From UBA9926 sp038131595 (lineage in GTDB: Bacteria; Pseudomonadota; Gammaproteobacteria; Pseudomonadales; Azotimanducaceae), in assembly GCA_038131595.1 (NCBI GenBank), contig JAYPPR010000008.1:248001-312000 (forward strand): 64,000 nucleotides of DNA, written 5' to 3'. Below, one piece after another: positions 1-7,977 of the stretch. Each line of letters begins with the position of its first letter. The stretch's first letter is position 1. A program made the position numbers and the translations under genes. The notes under the pieces were generated by a model. It did no database searches. It was not told where the DNA came from and was given only the letters and a program-made list of their open reading frames with translations.

Positions 1-288
1 GATTTGCAGTGGACGCTGTCTGGCGACCCATTTTTGACCAATGAGGGGGAGCTTCTATCGGTTGTAGACGATGCCATTCAAAGCGCCTGCGGGATCACTC
101 CGATTCACTCGACTGGCGGAGGAACATCCGACGGCCGATTCTTGGCACCGCACGATATCGATGTTGTCGAAGTGGGCGTGACCAACGGCACCATTCACAA
201 GGTGGATGAGCGAGTAGCGGTCAGTGAGCTAAGAGGACTCTGCGACATTTATTATCAAATCATGCAAACGCTTTTAGCACCCAAGTGA
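1..288 (+). CDS. dapE: Succinyl-diaminopimelate desuccinylase, C-terminal part
   Basis: This is the 3' end of a gene that begins before the window, open in frame from base 1 to the TGA at 286-288. DapE removes succinate from N-succinyl-LL-diaminopimelate in the lysine/peptidoglycan precursor pathway and is a cytoplasmic dinuclear zinc M20-family peptidase relative. The visible 95 residues carry the family's C-terminal signature STGGGTSDGRF followed by the conserved VVEVGVTNGTIHKVDERV stretch. The TGA is part of a GTGA overlap with the next gene, so the two are probably translationally coupled. The N-terminal metal ligands are outside the window. Confidence 0.93.
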   Translation, partial: DLQWTLSGDPFLTNEGELLSVVDDAIQSACGITPIHSTGGGTSDGRFLAPHDIDVVEVGVTNGTIHKVDERVAVSELRGLCDIYYQIMQTLLAPK

Positions 289-668
289 CTTATCGTTTCC
301 CCGACCTCGAGATTTACATCCGCGCGCCGGATGTTGAGCAGCTCGCGGCTCGTCTGGAAACAGCGTTGTCGCTATCTCACTGGGAACAAGAAGGTCCGCT
401 GCTCCGGGCACGCATCATTAACGAGTCATCACAAGCGGACGTCGTCCTTCATGATCGAGCGTTTAAAAACTACTGCAGCCTCTGGGTGACCCAGAACTTA
501 ACGCCTTGGGACACTGATCTGGCGCTCGCTGAGTGGGCATCAAATGAGTTCCCTGCGCTCGACGTTCGATGTAGTCAAAGTGGATGGTCCGAGCAAGAGT
601 CTCTAGACGAGCGTGTGAAATGGTATCGAGTGCGAGCCGGTGCAGTGGATGAGGTGTTTTGGGACTAA
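285..668 (+). CDS. Conserved-looking hypothetical protein, 127 aa
   Basis: I do not recognise this protein. It starts at a GTG overlapping the dapE stop (GTGA) and its TAA overlaps the ATG of gspN by one base, so it is embedded in a coupled run and is very likely translated. It is a soluble-looking, acidic, Trp-rich protein (SHWEQEG, LTPWDTDLALAEWA, SGWSEQE, VKWYRV) with no signal peptide or membrane segment. Its position between dapE and the type II secretion genes gives no clear functional hint. Confidence 0.75.
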   Translation: MTYRFPDLEIYIRAPDVEQLAARLETALSLSHWEQEGPLLRARIINESSQADVVLHDRAFKNYCSLWVTQNLTPWDTDLALAEWASNEFPALDVRCSQSGWSEQESLDERVKWYRVRAGAVDEVFWD

Positions 669-1390
669 TGCGGGTTTCGCTCTACATCCTGCTAGCGCTT
701 GCCGTGTTGGTTGTCGCCGCCATCACGAGGATGCCTGCCAGTATCGCGGTTAATCAGATACTTCAGCGCGTTAATCTGCCTGCGGATATCACCATTCGCT
801 ACACCAAAGGAACCATCTGGGAGGGTCAGACCCAACTCATCTTTAGAACCTTTCCCAGCTTGACGCTCCGGTGGGATATTGATGCGTTCCACTCCTTCTC
901 TGCTCTGCCGGTCGAGATAGAGGCGGTGAGCCCCGCGTCTCGCCTCTCCGGTCTTGTAAAGTTAGATACCGAAGCGATCTCGATCAGCGATCTATCCTTT
1001 TCTCTTGCGTCTAGCGATATCAATCAACTGGCTGCAACCTACGGACATCGATTGGAGAGCGACATTAATGGTCGAGGCATCGGCGGGGTCATTGGACAGA
1101 CCTGCATCCGTGCGCTCTCGGGCCAAGTGAATTGGTCCGGTGGTCTTTTGTCCATCGATACCGGGGGCGGTGCGACCGGAGTTCAGACCCCAGCGCTTGA
1201 TGGCACATTAAGTGCCAAAGACTGTGGTGCAAGCCTCTCTTTGCGGGCCGCCGAGCAAACAAGCGCGACGGCCACGCTCTCACTTGATCAAACCGGCTGG
1301 CTAAAAGCCTCTATCTCGCCCGCGCTCGTGTCGCTAGTGACCAACGAACCAGTAAGGGGTCCGATGCAGTTTGAGGCCAAAATACGCTAA
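668..1390 (+). CDS. gspN: Type II secretion system protein N
   Basis: GspN is a bitopic inner-membrane accessory component of the type II secretion machine, thought to act near the inner-membrane platform and the secretin. The product (about 240 aa) has one N-terminal membrane segment (YILLALAVLVVAAI) followed by a periplasmic beta-rich domain, including KGTIWEGQTQLIF, a motif form typical of the family (GTxWxG). A start at ATG 668 is chosen because it overlaps the upstream stop as TAATG; a TTG three codons earlier is possible. It is followed at once by gspC and gspD, which supports the assignment. Confidence 0.85.
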   Translation: MRVSLYILLALAVLVVAAITRMPASIAVNQILQRVNLPADITIRYTKGTIWEGQTQLIFRTFPSLTLRWDIDAFHSFSALPVEIEAVSPASRLSGLVKLDTEAISISDLSFSLASSDINQLAATYGHRLESDINGRGIGGVIGQTCIRALSGQVNWSGGLLSIDTGGGATGVQTPALDGTLSAKDCGASLSLRAAEQTSATATLSLDQTGWLKASISPALVSLVTNEPVRGPMQFEAKIR

Positions 1391-1416
1391 CCTTCGTCGC
1401 ATTGAGGATCGATTCC

Positions 1417-2334
1417 ATGGATTTACAGGCGCTCGAAACCCACAGCGATACCATCGCGAAAGTCGCGGTGCCGCTGGCGCTTGTCTGTTGGTTAGCGTAT
1501 CTGTCCGTTGAACAGTTTTATTTCTTTGCTGACAACGAGCAATTGATCAGCGATCTAGAAACGAGCCAGCCTGCCCGTGCAACTAATAACCCTGCGCCAC
1601 CGATTAAACTGAGTCAGGCCGCACTCAATTTATTCGGCGAATCGGGCAAGGCACCGGTCAAGGAAGTGGTTGCTGCGCCTGAGACACGACTGAATCTAGA
1701 GCTGCAAGGTGTCTTCACCAACAACAACCCTGATTTGTCTTCGGCGATCATTGCTGAGCGAGGTAAAAATGGCGAGTTATTCGCCATTGGCGACCGGGTA
1801 CCTGGTAATGCCTTGCTGCATGCCGTCGAGCAAGATCACGTGCTCATCAAGCGAGGGAGCCGTCTGGAGAAACTCCTCTTTCCGAAGCAACGACTCAACA
1901 TCACGAGTGCCAATTCGGGCAACCGATCCGCTCGTAACACAGCCAAGGCGAGATCTTCGACGAGAACAACCCGACCGCCCAGCAGAACATCCACACCATC
2001 AAATAGCAGCGAGGCAGCTACTGCTTCTGCCGCGGGCCAAAGCAGCCGCGATAAAATGCTGCGTAATCCAGAACAGGCCATTAGAGATTTCGGCTTTGAG
2101 CCGGTTGCGCCGGGCCGAGCCAGCGGCTATCGCGTGGGATCTAACGCTAGCAACTCAGCCGTCGCCGGCGCTGGTCTCCAACCCGGTGATGTGGTCGTTT
2201 CGGTGAATGGGATGCCTGTCGGCGTTGCCATGAATGACGCCCGTCTGTTTGACCAGGTGCGCTCAGCAGGCCGTGCTCGAGTCGAGGTGGAGAGGAACGG
2301 GCGGCGTTTTTTTCTGACCGTTCCCATACCGTAG
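1417..2334 (+). CDS. gspC: Type II secretion system protein C
   Basis: GspC links the inner-membrane platform to the outer-membrane secretin and helps select substrates. The 305-residue product has a short cytoplasmic start, one membrane helix (about residues 15-35), a homology-region segment (TRLNLELQGVFTNNNPDLSSA), a long Ser/Thr/Arg-rich linker (about 165-210) and a C-terminal PDZ-like domain (GLQPGDVVVSVNGMPVG). ATG 1417 is preceded by GAGG at about 9 bases, making it a better start than the TTG at 1402. The low-complexity linker is longer than I would expect. Confidence 0.9.
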   Translation: MDLQALETHSDTIAKVAVPLALVCWLAYLSVEQFYFFADNEQLISDLETSQPARATNNPAPPIKLSQAALNLFGESGKAPVKEVVAAPETRLNLELQGVFTNNNPDLSSAIIAERGKNGELFAIGDRVPGNALLHAVEQDHVLIKRGSRLEKLLFPKQRLNITSANSGNRSARNTAKARSSTRTTRPPSRTSTPSNSSEAATASAAGQSSRDKMLRNPEQAIRDFGFEPVAPGRASGYRVGSNASNSAVAGAGLQPGDVVVSVNGMPVGVAMNDARLFDQVRSAGRARVEVERNGRRFFLTVPIP

Positions 2335-2383
2335 CCTGCCGGGATCCAGTAAACTCACTCCAACTGCGTGAACACGTTCGCCC

Positions 2384-4270
2384 ATGGTTAAAATCAAGTG
2401 GTGTCTGCTAGTTGCCTTATCATCGCTGCTGTTATCAGCATCAGCGGCAGAGGACACCTGGAAGATCAACCTTAAAAACGCTGACATTCGAGAGTTCATC
2501 TCGCAGGTTTCAACCATCACTGGCCGAAGCTTCATCATTGATCCTCGAGTCAAAGGCGATGTCACTGTCGTATCGAGCACCGCAATGGATCGAGACGGCA
2601 TTTACGAGCTATTTCTCAGCGTTCTGCAAGTGCATGGATTCGCCGCGGTACCCTCAGGAGACGTTGTCAGAATCGTCCAAACCGTGCTCGCCAAGCAAAG
2701 CGGCAACCCCAATGACTTTGAGGAAGGTCTTGAATCACAAGAGCTAGTGACCCGCGTCATCCCGGTGCTGAACGCGCCCTCTGATGAAATGGTCAAAGTT
2801 TTAAGACCACTGATTCCTCAGTACGGGCAAATCGCCGCACTCAGTCAGCCCAATGTTCTGATCATTAGCGATCACGCATCCAACATTAATCGCCTGGTTG
2901 AAATTGTGAACCGCGTCGATGTCGCTGACAGCCTTGAAGTGTCGATCATCGATTTAAAAGAGGCTTGGGTAGAAGACATTGTCGCGCTGCTTGAGCAACT
3001 GGCACCCGAGCAAATTGGTAAAAGCGCCAAAGGACCCAACCGAGTCAGCATCGTCGCTAGTGAACGAACAAACTCGCTGGTTATCAAAGGAGAGCGTTAC
3101 ACCGTCGCCAGAGTGAAACAATTGGTATCCCAACTCGATGTTCCTGCCAATCGATCGGGGACTATCAAGGTTGTAAGACTCGCCCACTCCGATGCGACAA
3201 AAATGGCCGAAATCTTGAACAGTCTTGTAAAAGAGCGAAAGTCAGGTGAAAGCGGCGGCATGGTAGAGGTCAGCGTACAGGCTGACGAGGCCATCAATGC
3301 CCTGGTCATTCGAGCCGACCCCGCCAATATGATCGATATCATGGATATTATCGATAGCCTAGATGTTAGGCGCATGCAGGTACTCATTGAAGCGGCGATT
3401 GTTGAAGTAACCGCTGATTTCAGCCGGCAGCTTGGTAGCGAACTGGCATTGGGTAGCGCGAGCTCAAGCACAACCCCGCTCGGGTTGACGGCCCCCTCTG
3501 GCACGCTCGCTCAAATCCTTCAAGGACTGGCAATTACCGGGCAGCCCTCCGCGCCAACGAGCCTTGGTGACGCGCCATTGATCGCGGGCGGGCGGCTCGA
3601 TGCCACTGGCACCAGCTTCGCCTTTATCATCAAAGCGCTCGCAGCCAATGGTGACGTCAACCTTCTGTCGACGCCAAGCATCACCACCATGGACAATGAA
3701 GAAGCGAAGATCGTGGTCGGACAAAACGTGCCTTTTCGCACCGGATCAACAGTCACCGGCAGTCAAGGCACCACCAACCCTTTCACCACGATCCAGCGTG
3801 AGGATGTTGGTCTAACGCTAGAGGTTACCCCTCACATTAATAGCGACAACCTCGTGCGTTTACTGATCCATCAAGAGGTGTCTGAGGTTGATGCCTCAAG
3901 CCTATCCGGCATTGGCTCACAGGCGGCGGCCGATTTGATCACTAACAAGCGCACCATTGACACCACTATTTTGGTTGAAGACAACGAGGTCATCATTCTG
4001 GGCGGCCTAATACGAGATAAAGAGACCCAAGGAGAGTCCCGTGTGCCGGTGTTAGGCAGTATCCCTGGTCTTGGCATGCTATTTCGGAATCGAACGACAT
4101 CCACCGAAAAGCAAAATCTGATGGTGTTCCTGCGTCCAACCGTCTTGAAGAATCAGGCAGATATCGCGGAAGCGACTGAGCGTAAGTTCAATCGAGTGTT
4201 TGAGTTAGAAATCGAAGGCGAGGGAACCACTCTCGATTCCCTCGGCGACTTGCTTGATGGCACTTATTGA
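2384..4270 (+). CDS. gspD: Type II secretion secretin
   Basis: GspD forms the multimeric outer-membrane pore of the type II secretion system. The 628-residue product has a signal peptide cut after about residue 22 (SASA-AED), N0 to N3 periplasmic domains (N0 begins NLKNADIREFISQVS; repeated ring domains such as VVRLAHSDATKMAEIL), and the secretin core with VPFRTGS and GLTLEVTPHI, ending in GGLIRD and VPVLGSIPGLGMLFR. Only gspN, gspC and gspD are present, so the ATPase and pseudopilin genes must be elsewhere. Its last codons overlap the start of plsB by 14 bases. A pilotin-dependence signal is not evident. Confidence 0.95.
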   Translation: MVKIKWCLLVALSSLLLSASAAEDTWKINLKNADIREFISQVSTITGRSFIIDPRVKGDVTVVSSTAMDRDGIYELFLSVLQVHGFAAVPSGDVVRIVQTVLAKQSGNPNDFEEGLESQELVTRVIPVLNAPSDEMVKVLRPLIPQYGQIAALSQPNVLIISDHASNINRLVEIVNRVDVADSLEVSIIDLKEAWVEDIVALLEQLAPEQIGKSAKGPNRVSIVASERTNSLVIKGERYTVARVKQLVSQLDVPANRSGTIKVVRLAHSDATKMAEILNSLVKERKSGESGGMVEVSVQADEAINALVIRADPANMIDIMDIIDSLDVRRMQVLIEAAIVEVTADFSRQLGSELALGSASSSTTPLGLTAPSGTLAQILQGLAITGQPSAPTSLGDAPLIAGGRLDATGTSFAFIIKALAANGDVNLLSTPSITTMDNEEAKIVVGQNVPFRTGSTVTGSQGTTNPFTTIQREDVGLTLEVTPHINSDNLVRLLIHQEVSEVDASSLSGIGSQAAADLITNKRTIDTTILVEDNEVIILGGLIRDKETQGESRVPVLGSIPGLGMLFRNRTTSTEKQNLMVFLRPTVLKNQADIAEATERKFNRVFELEIEGEGTTLDSLGDLLDGTY

Positions 4271-6658
4271 ACCACTGAACTCCCTTATCGAATCTATCCA
4301 ATATCGCATTACAGCGTTTTGGCTGAAGCCCACGATGTTGGGCGTCAGGCAATCAGCAGGCACAAGTGCGGCACGAATTTACGTTCTGGAGCATCCCTCT
4401 CGCATCGATCGCGTGCTACTGAAGTACTGCATAGACCAACAAAAGACGCACCCAGATGGGTTCGATCCTGAGTCTCAAGTGATGGTTCTTAAGACGGATC
4501 AAGGCGTACTTGGGAGACGCACGCAAAGCGGCTTCGCTCATCATGTACTGGAGCGCGCCTCGAACATTGAATCAAATGCCATTGAACTTGTTCCTGTCGC
4601 GATATTTTGGGGACATCAACCCGACAGAGAGCTCTCTATATGGAAGACTGCACTCAGTGAAGACTGGTCGGGAACATCGGCACTCAGACGGCTTCTCAAC
4701 TTCATCTTTAACCCTAACCATCTACTCATTGAATTCGGGCAATCGGTTCAGTTCGACCCTGCGAGCAATACAGGTCTAAGCCGTGAGTTGCTCGCCAAGA
4801 AAACAAGGCGGCTAGTCAGACAGCAGTTTAAAAGCATGCGCCGCTCGGCCATTGGCCCCGATCTGTCTCACCGGAGAACGTTAGTCACAGAGCTTTTGGC
4901 CACCGCACCGGTGCGGTCTGCCATTCTCGCGGAGGCAAGCATCCACGGTCAGGCCTCCGCTGAGCGTCGGGCTCGAAAAATCATCGACCGACTGATCTCG
5001 GACCAATCCTACCGCATTGTTCGTTTTTTCAACGGCCTGCTCACATGGTTGTGGCAAACCCTCTATGGCGGTATCGACGTGCGATACATTGAATTAGCCA
5101 AGCAAGCAGCTGCCAACCACCACATCGTCTACACGCCTTGTCACCGAAGTCATATGGATTATCTCCTTTGTCCTATGTCCTCTACCACAATGGATTGACG
5201 CCACCCCATATCGCTGCCGGCGACAACCTGAACCTGCCGCTGGTGGGCCCTCTACTGCGACGCGCTGGCGCCTTTTTCATGAGACGTACTTTCGGAGATG
5301 ACGACCTTTACAAGGCGATTTTCACCAGCTATCTGCGGCTTATGCTCGAGAAAGGGCATGCGCTTGAATATTTTATCGAAGGCGGGAGAAGCAGAACTGG
5401 GCGGATGCGCGTACCGCGAAGAGGGATGCTGGGCATGACCCTTCGAAGCGCAATGCAAGCCCCTAGCCTACCCATCGCTTTCATACCGGTTCACTTTGGC
5501 TACGATCGGGTGTTTGAAGTGAACAGCTACCTCTCAGAGCTTGAAGGGATGGCCAAGCAAAAAGAATCACTACTCGATCTGCTAGGAGTATTTAAACGGC
5601 TCAAGCTGAACTATGGGAAAGTACAAGTGAGCTTTGGCGAGCCCGTTCTCTTCAATCCGGAAGACACGGTTGATTCGATGCCCAAATCACGTCCAGAGTC
5701 ACATCTCCCCCTCTTGGAAACCAGTCCATCAAAACAACTTGTGGGAGACATCGCTCAATCCATCAATTGCGCAGTCAATGCTTGCACCAGCATAGGTCCG
5801 ATGACACTTTTCGCAACTGCACTGACACTGACTCAAAGAGGAGCGATTGACCGAGCGCGGCTCACGGTTCAACTCGACTTACTCCGAGCCATCATGCCGC
5901 AGGCACAACTTACTGAGGTCTGTGCTCGCAGTTCCGCCGATGCACTGGCTGAATCAGCCTTAACGCAACTCTCCATCAAACCGGACGTCGGCTCAGGAGC
6001 ACCTAGCATTCGGGTTTCTAGAGTGCAACGCGCCGAACTGAGTTATCACGCTAACGACATCAACCACTTACTCGTTATCCCAAGCCTTGCCGCCCAAATG
6101 CTTGTTACGTCACACGCCATTTCAAGCGCAGAACTCCATCATGCAGCAGGACTACTCGATCCATTATTCAGTGAAGAGTTATTTTTTGTGTCAGGAAATG
6201 AACGGGAAGCCTGTCAGCGCGCAATAAAGGCTTTCGAGGCAGCAGGAATGATTTCCTCGGACGAGGATCACTGGCAAATCAATCCCGAGTCCTCCGCCGG
6301 CTATTCGAATCTCTTTGACCTGAGCCAACTGGTTAGACCGTACCTAGTGCGTTACCTTCTACTCGCGCAGCACATGCATCCCGGGCACTTCAGCCCGAAT
6401 GAAGCAGTAGATCGGACAAGGGCATTAGGGCGAGATGCTTTGAGCAAACTGGTCGGTCACTATCCTTGGTTTGAGAGAGATTACGATGAGGTAGTGGCGA
6501 GCGCGCTTTACCACAGGGAATCAGAGCGCCCTGGCTACGCGAGACAAATTATCGATCTAAGCAGCAGGCTATTACCCCCTGAGATTCTCGCTACGGTCAG
6601 CGATGCGAGACGACTATCCGAATTGAAAGACGTCGAATCGAGTACTGCGCCCCTCTAG
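4257..6658 (+). CDS. plsB: Glycerol-3-phosphate acyltransferase, frameshifted as read
   Basis: PlsB is an inner-membrane enzyme that transfers an acyl group from acyl-ACP or acyl-CoA to position 1 of glycerol-3-phosphate, the first step of phospholipid synthesis. Two overlapping frames (4257-5198 and 5138-6658) together give about 800 residues, the usual family length. The first ends with the catalytic HRSHMD (H-X4-D) motif; the second resumes with SYVLYHNGLTPPHIAAG, GAFFMRR, FIEGGRSRTGR and IPVHFGYD, in the order seen in E. coli PlsB. Continuity needs one extra T in the TTT at 5167-5169. A start at ATG 4257 overlaps the gspD end. Since plsB is normally essential, a sequencing or assembly error is the simplest cause. 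Confidence 0.9.
5163..5171 (+). other. Frameshift point within plsB
   Basis: The first reading frame gives HMDYLLC and then leaves homology; the family expects HMDYLL(L)SYVLYH. Reading ctc-ctt-ttg-tcc instead of ctc-ctt-tgt-cc restores it, so one T is missing from the run at 5167-5169. The break is six residues after the last Asp of the catalytic motif, so neither fragment could work alone. Confidence 0.85.
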
Positions 6659-7273
6659 AGAATAGAGAGGTTCTAGCAGCGCATAGCGCTCCCTTGAGCG
6701 AAGTGCTCGCTTCACAACAGCACGCCTAATGCCTTGCGCCTTTGCAGCCTGAAGCAGTGAATCAACGGACCCGCCTCTGCCAACGAATCGTTGAAGCATC
6801 TGCATGTCGCCGCTTGCGAGCGCCTGCTTCTTCTTGGCCGGGAACATAGGGTCAATCACTGCGTATTTCGCGCCCCAGCTAGATTCCATGGACAAGCTTG
6901 AATCCAGATTTCGTAATCGAATATTGTTCGCCACATTGCCGGCTTGGCTCACCCCCCCTTTTGAGGCTCGAACTCGCTGTAATCCATCCTCGAGCATTGC
7001 GTAGAGGGTGGGCGACCTCTCACACGCGTAAACGGTGTAACCGAAGGTGGCAAGCAACCAGGTATCAGAGCCCAGCCCCGTTGTCATATCGACGACTGTC
7101 TCACCCGCTTTTCCACCTAATGCTTTCAGTAGCAATTCCGAACGCGCGCTCAGACGTTTCATTCGGGCCCTTAACTGAGGGCTATCGAAATCGACCGATA
7201 CAGGAGATTTTGGCTGCCCAAGCTCGGCGAGGCAAAGCCGCCCTTCAACCATGTGAAGACGAAAACGACTCAC
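6614..7273 (-). CDS. rsmJ: 16S rRNA (guanine(1516)-N(2))-methyltransferase
   Basis: RsmJ methylates N2 of G1516 in helix 45 of 16S rRNA in the small subunit, using S-adenosylmethionine. The 219-residue product shows the SAM-binding glycine-rich motif (VVDMTTGLGSDTWLLA), an acidic strand end (YACERSP), the DPMFPAKKK motif characteristic of the family and the C-terminal STRFDVF. It is about 30 residues shorter than E. coli RsmJ, mostly at the N terminus. The GTG start overlaps the tsaB stop (GTGA). Its last 45 bases overlap the 3' end of plsB in antisense, so the C-terminal codons of both genes constrain each other. Confidence 0.88.
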   Translation of the reverse strand: MSRFRLHMVEGRLCLAELGQPKSPVSVDFDSPQLRARMKRLSARSELLLKALGGKAGETVVDMTTGLGSDTWLLATFGYTVYACERSPTLYAMLEDGLQRVRASKGGVSQAGNVANNIRLRNLDSSLSMESSWGAKYAVIDPMFPAKKKQALASGDMQMLQRFVGRGGSVDSLLQAAKAQGIRRAVVKRALRSRERYALLEPLYSLEGRSTRFDVFQFG

Positions 7274-7977
7274 AGCACGGGCTTCTTCGCCACCTCTTCG
7301 CGAACGTAGATCGGTGACGCAGCCATTGGATCAACCCATCGACCGGCCTCAAACTCAATCTTTGCAAGCTCAATCAGATCGCCTATGTTCGACTGTGCCG
7401 AGATGAGCGTCTGATCAAAGGCGCTGAAGTAGTCGGGGGCAAATTCAGCAAAGGTGTTTGCACCTCCGCCCGCCAAGATTTCGCAATGCTGAGTGGGGAT
7501 CGCAAAGTCTATTACACATCCCACTTCATACCGGCCGACCTGCACCGGCAAAAAATTATCTCCGCTTTGAAATCGGGCAAGATAGACTTCATCGGCGCGA
7601 GCGTGCAGCGCAACAGTCACGTGTTCAGCCGAGTAATCTCGGAACACCCGAGTCGCGATGACACTCATAGACGGTATAGGGATAACGGGAATTTCCAAAC
7701 CATAGGCAAGCCCCTGAACAACGCCAACAGCGATTCTCAATCCAGTAAACGAACCAGGCCCTTGTCCGAAGGCAATGGCACTCAGTTGCTCTGGCGAAAC
7801 CTTTGTCTCCGACAACAACCGATCAATTTGATCAAGCAAGTGGCGAGAATGATCTCTCACTTCACCTAATTCGCGACAATGAACCTTGTCACCATGAAGC
7901 AGACCTAGCTGAAGCTGGCTGAACGCGCAATCGATCGCCAGTATGTTCGTCATTTGACTGGTTGTTTGATGTGTCAT
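7270..7977 (-). CDS. tsaB: tRNA threonylcarbamoyladenosine biosynthesis protein TsaB
   Basis: TsaB is the inactive paralogue of TsaD that scaffolds the TsaB-TsaD-TsaE complex, which makes t6A at position 37 of ANN-decoding tRNAs. The product has the N-terminal actin-like strand (NILAIDCAF), the family hallmark GQGPGSFTGLRIAVG and the C-terminal PIYVREEVA. The listed ATG overlaps the upstream helicase stop (ATGA); an internal ATG at 7953, giving MTNILAIDCAF, matches homologues better, and no clear Shine-Dalgarno decides. Linkage with a YoaA-type helicase gene is the same as in E. coli. Confidence 0.93.
   Translation of the reverse strand: MTHQTTSQMTNILAIDCAFSQLQLGLLHGDKVHCRELGEVRDHSRHLLDQIDRLLSETKVSPEQLSAIAFGQGPGSFTGLRIAVGVVQGLAYGLEIPVIPIPSMSVIATRVFRDYSAEHVTVALHARADEVYLARFQSGDNFLPVQVGRYEVGCVIDFAIPTQHCEILAGGGANTFAEFAPDYFSAFDQTLISAQSNIGDLIELAKIEFEAGRWVDPMAASPIYVREEVAKKPVL

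Noticed and set aside
4257..6658. Two separate genes in place of plsB
   Set aside because: The two frames join at a conserved core with no gap in homology, so one broken gene is simpler.
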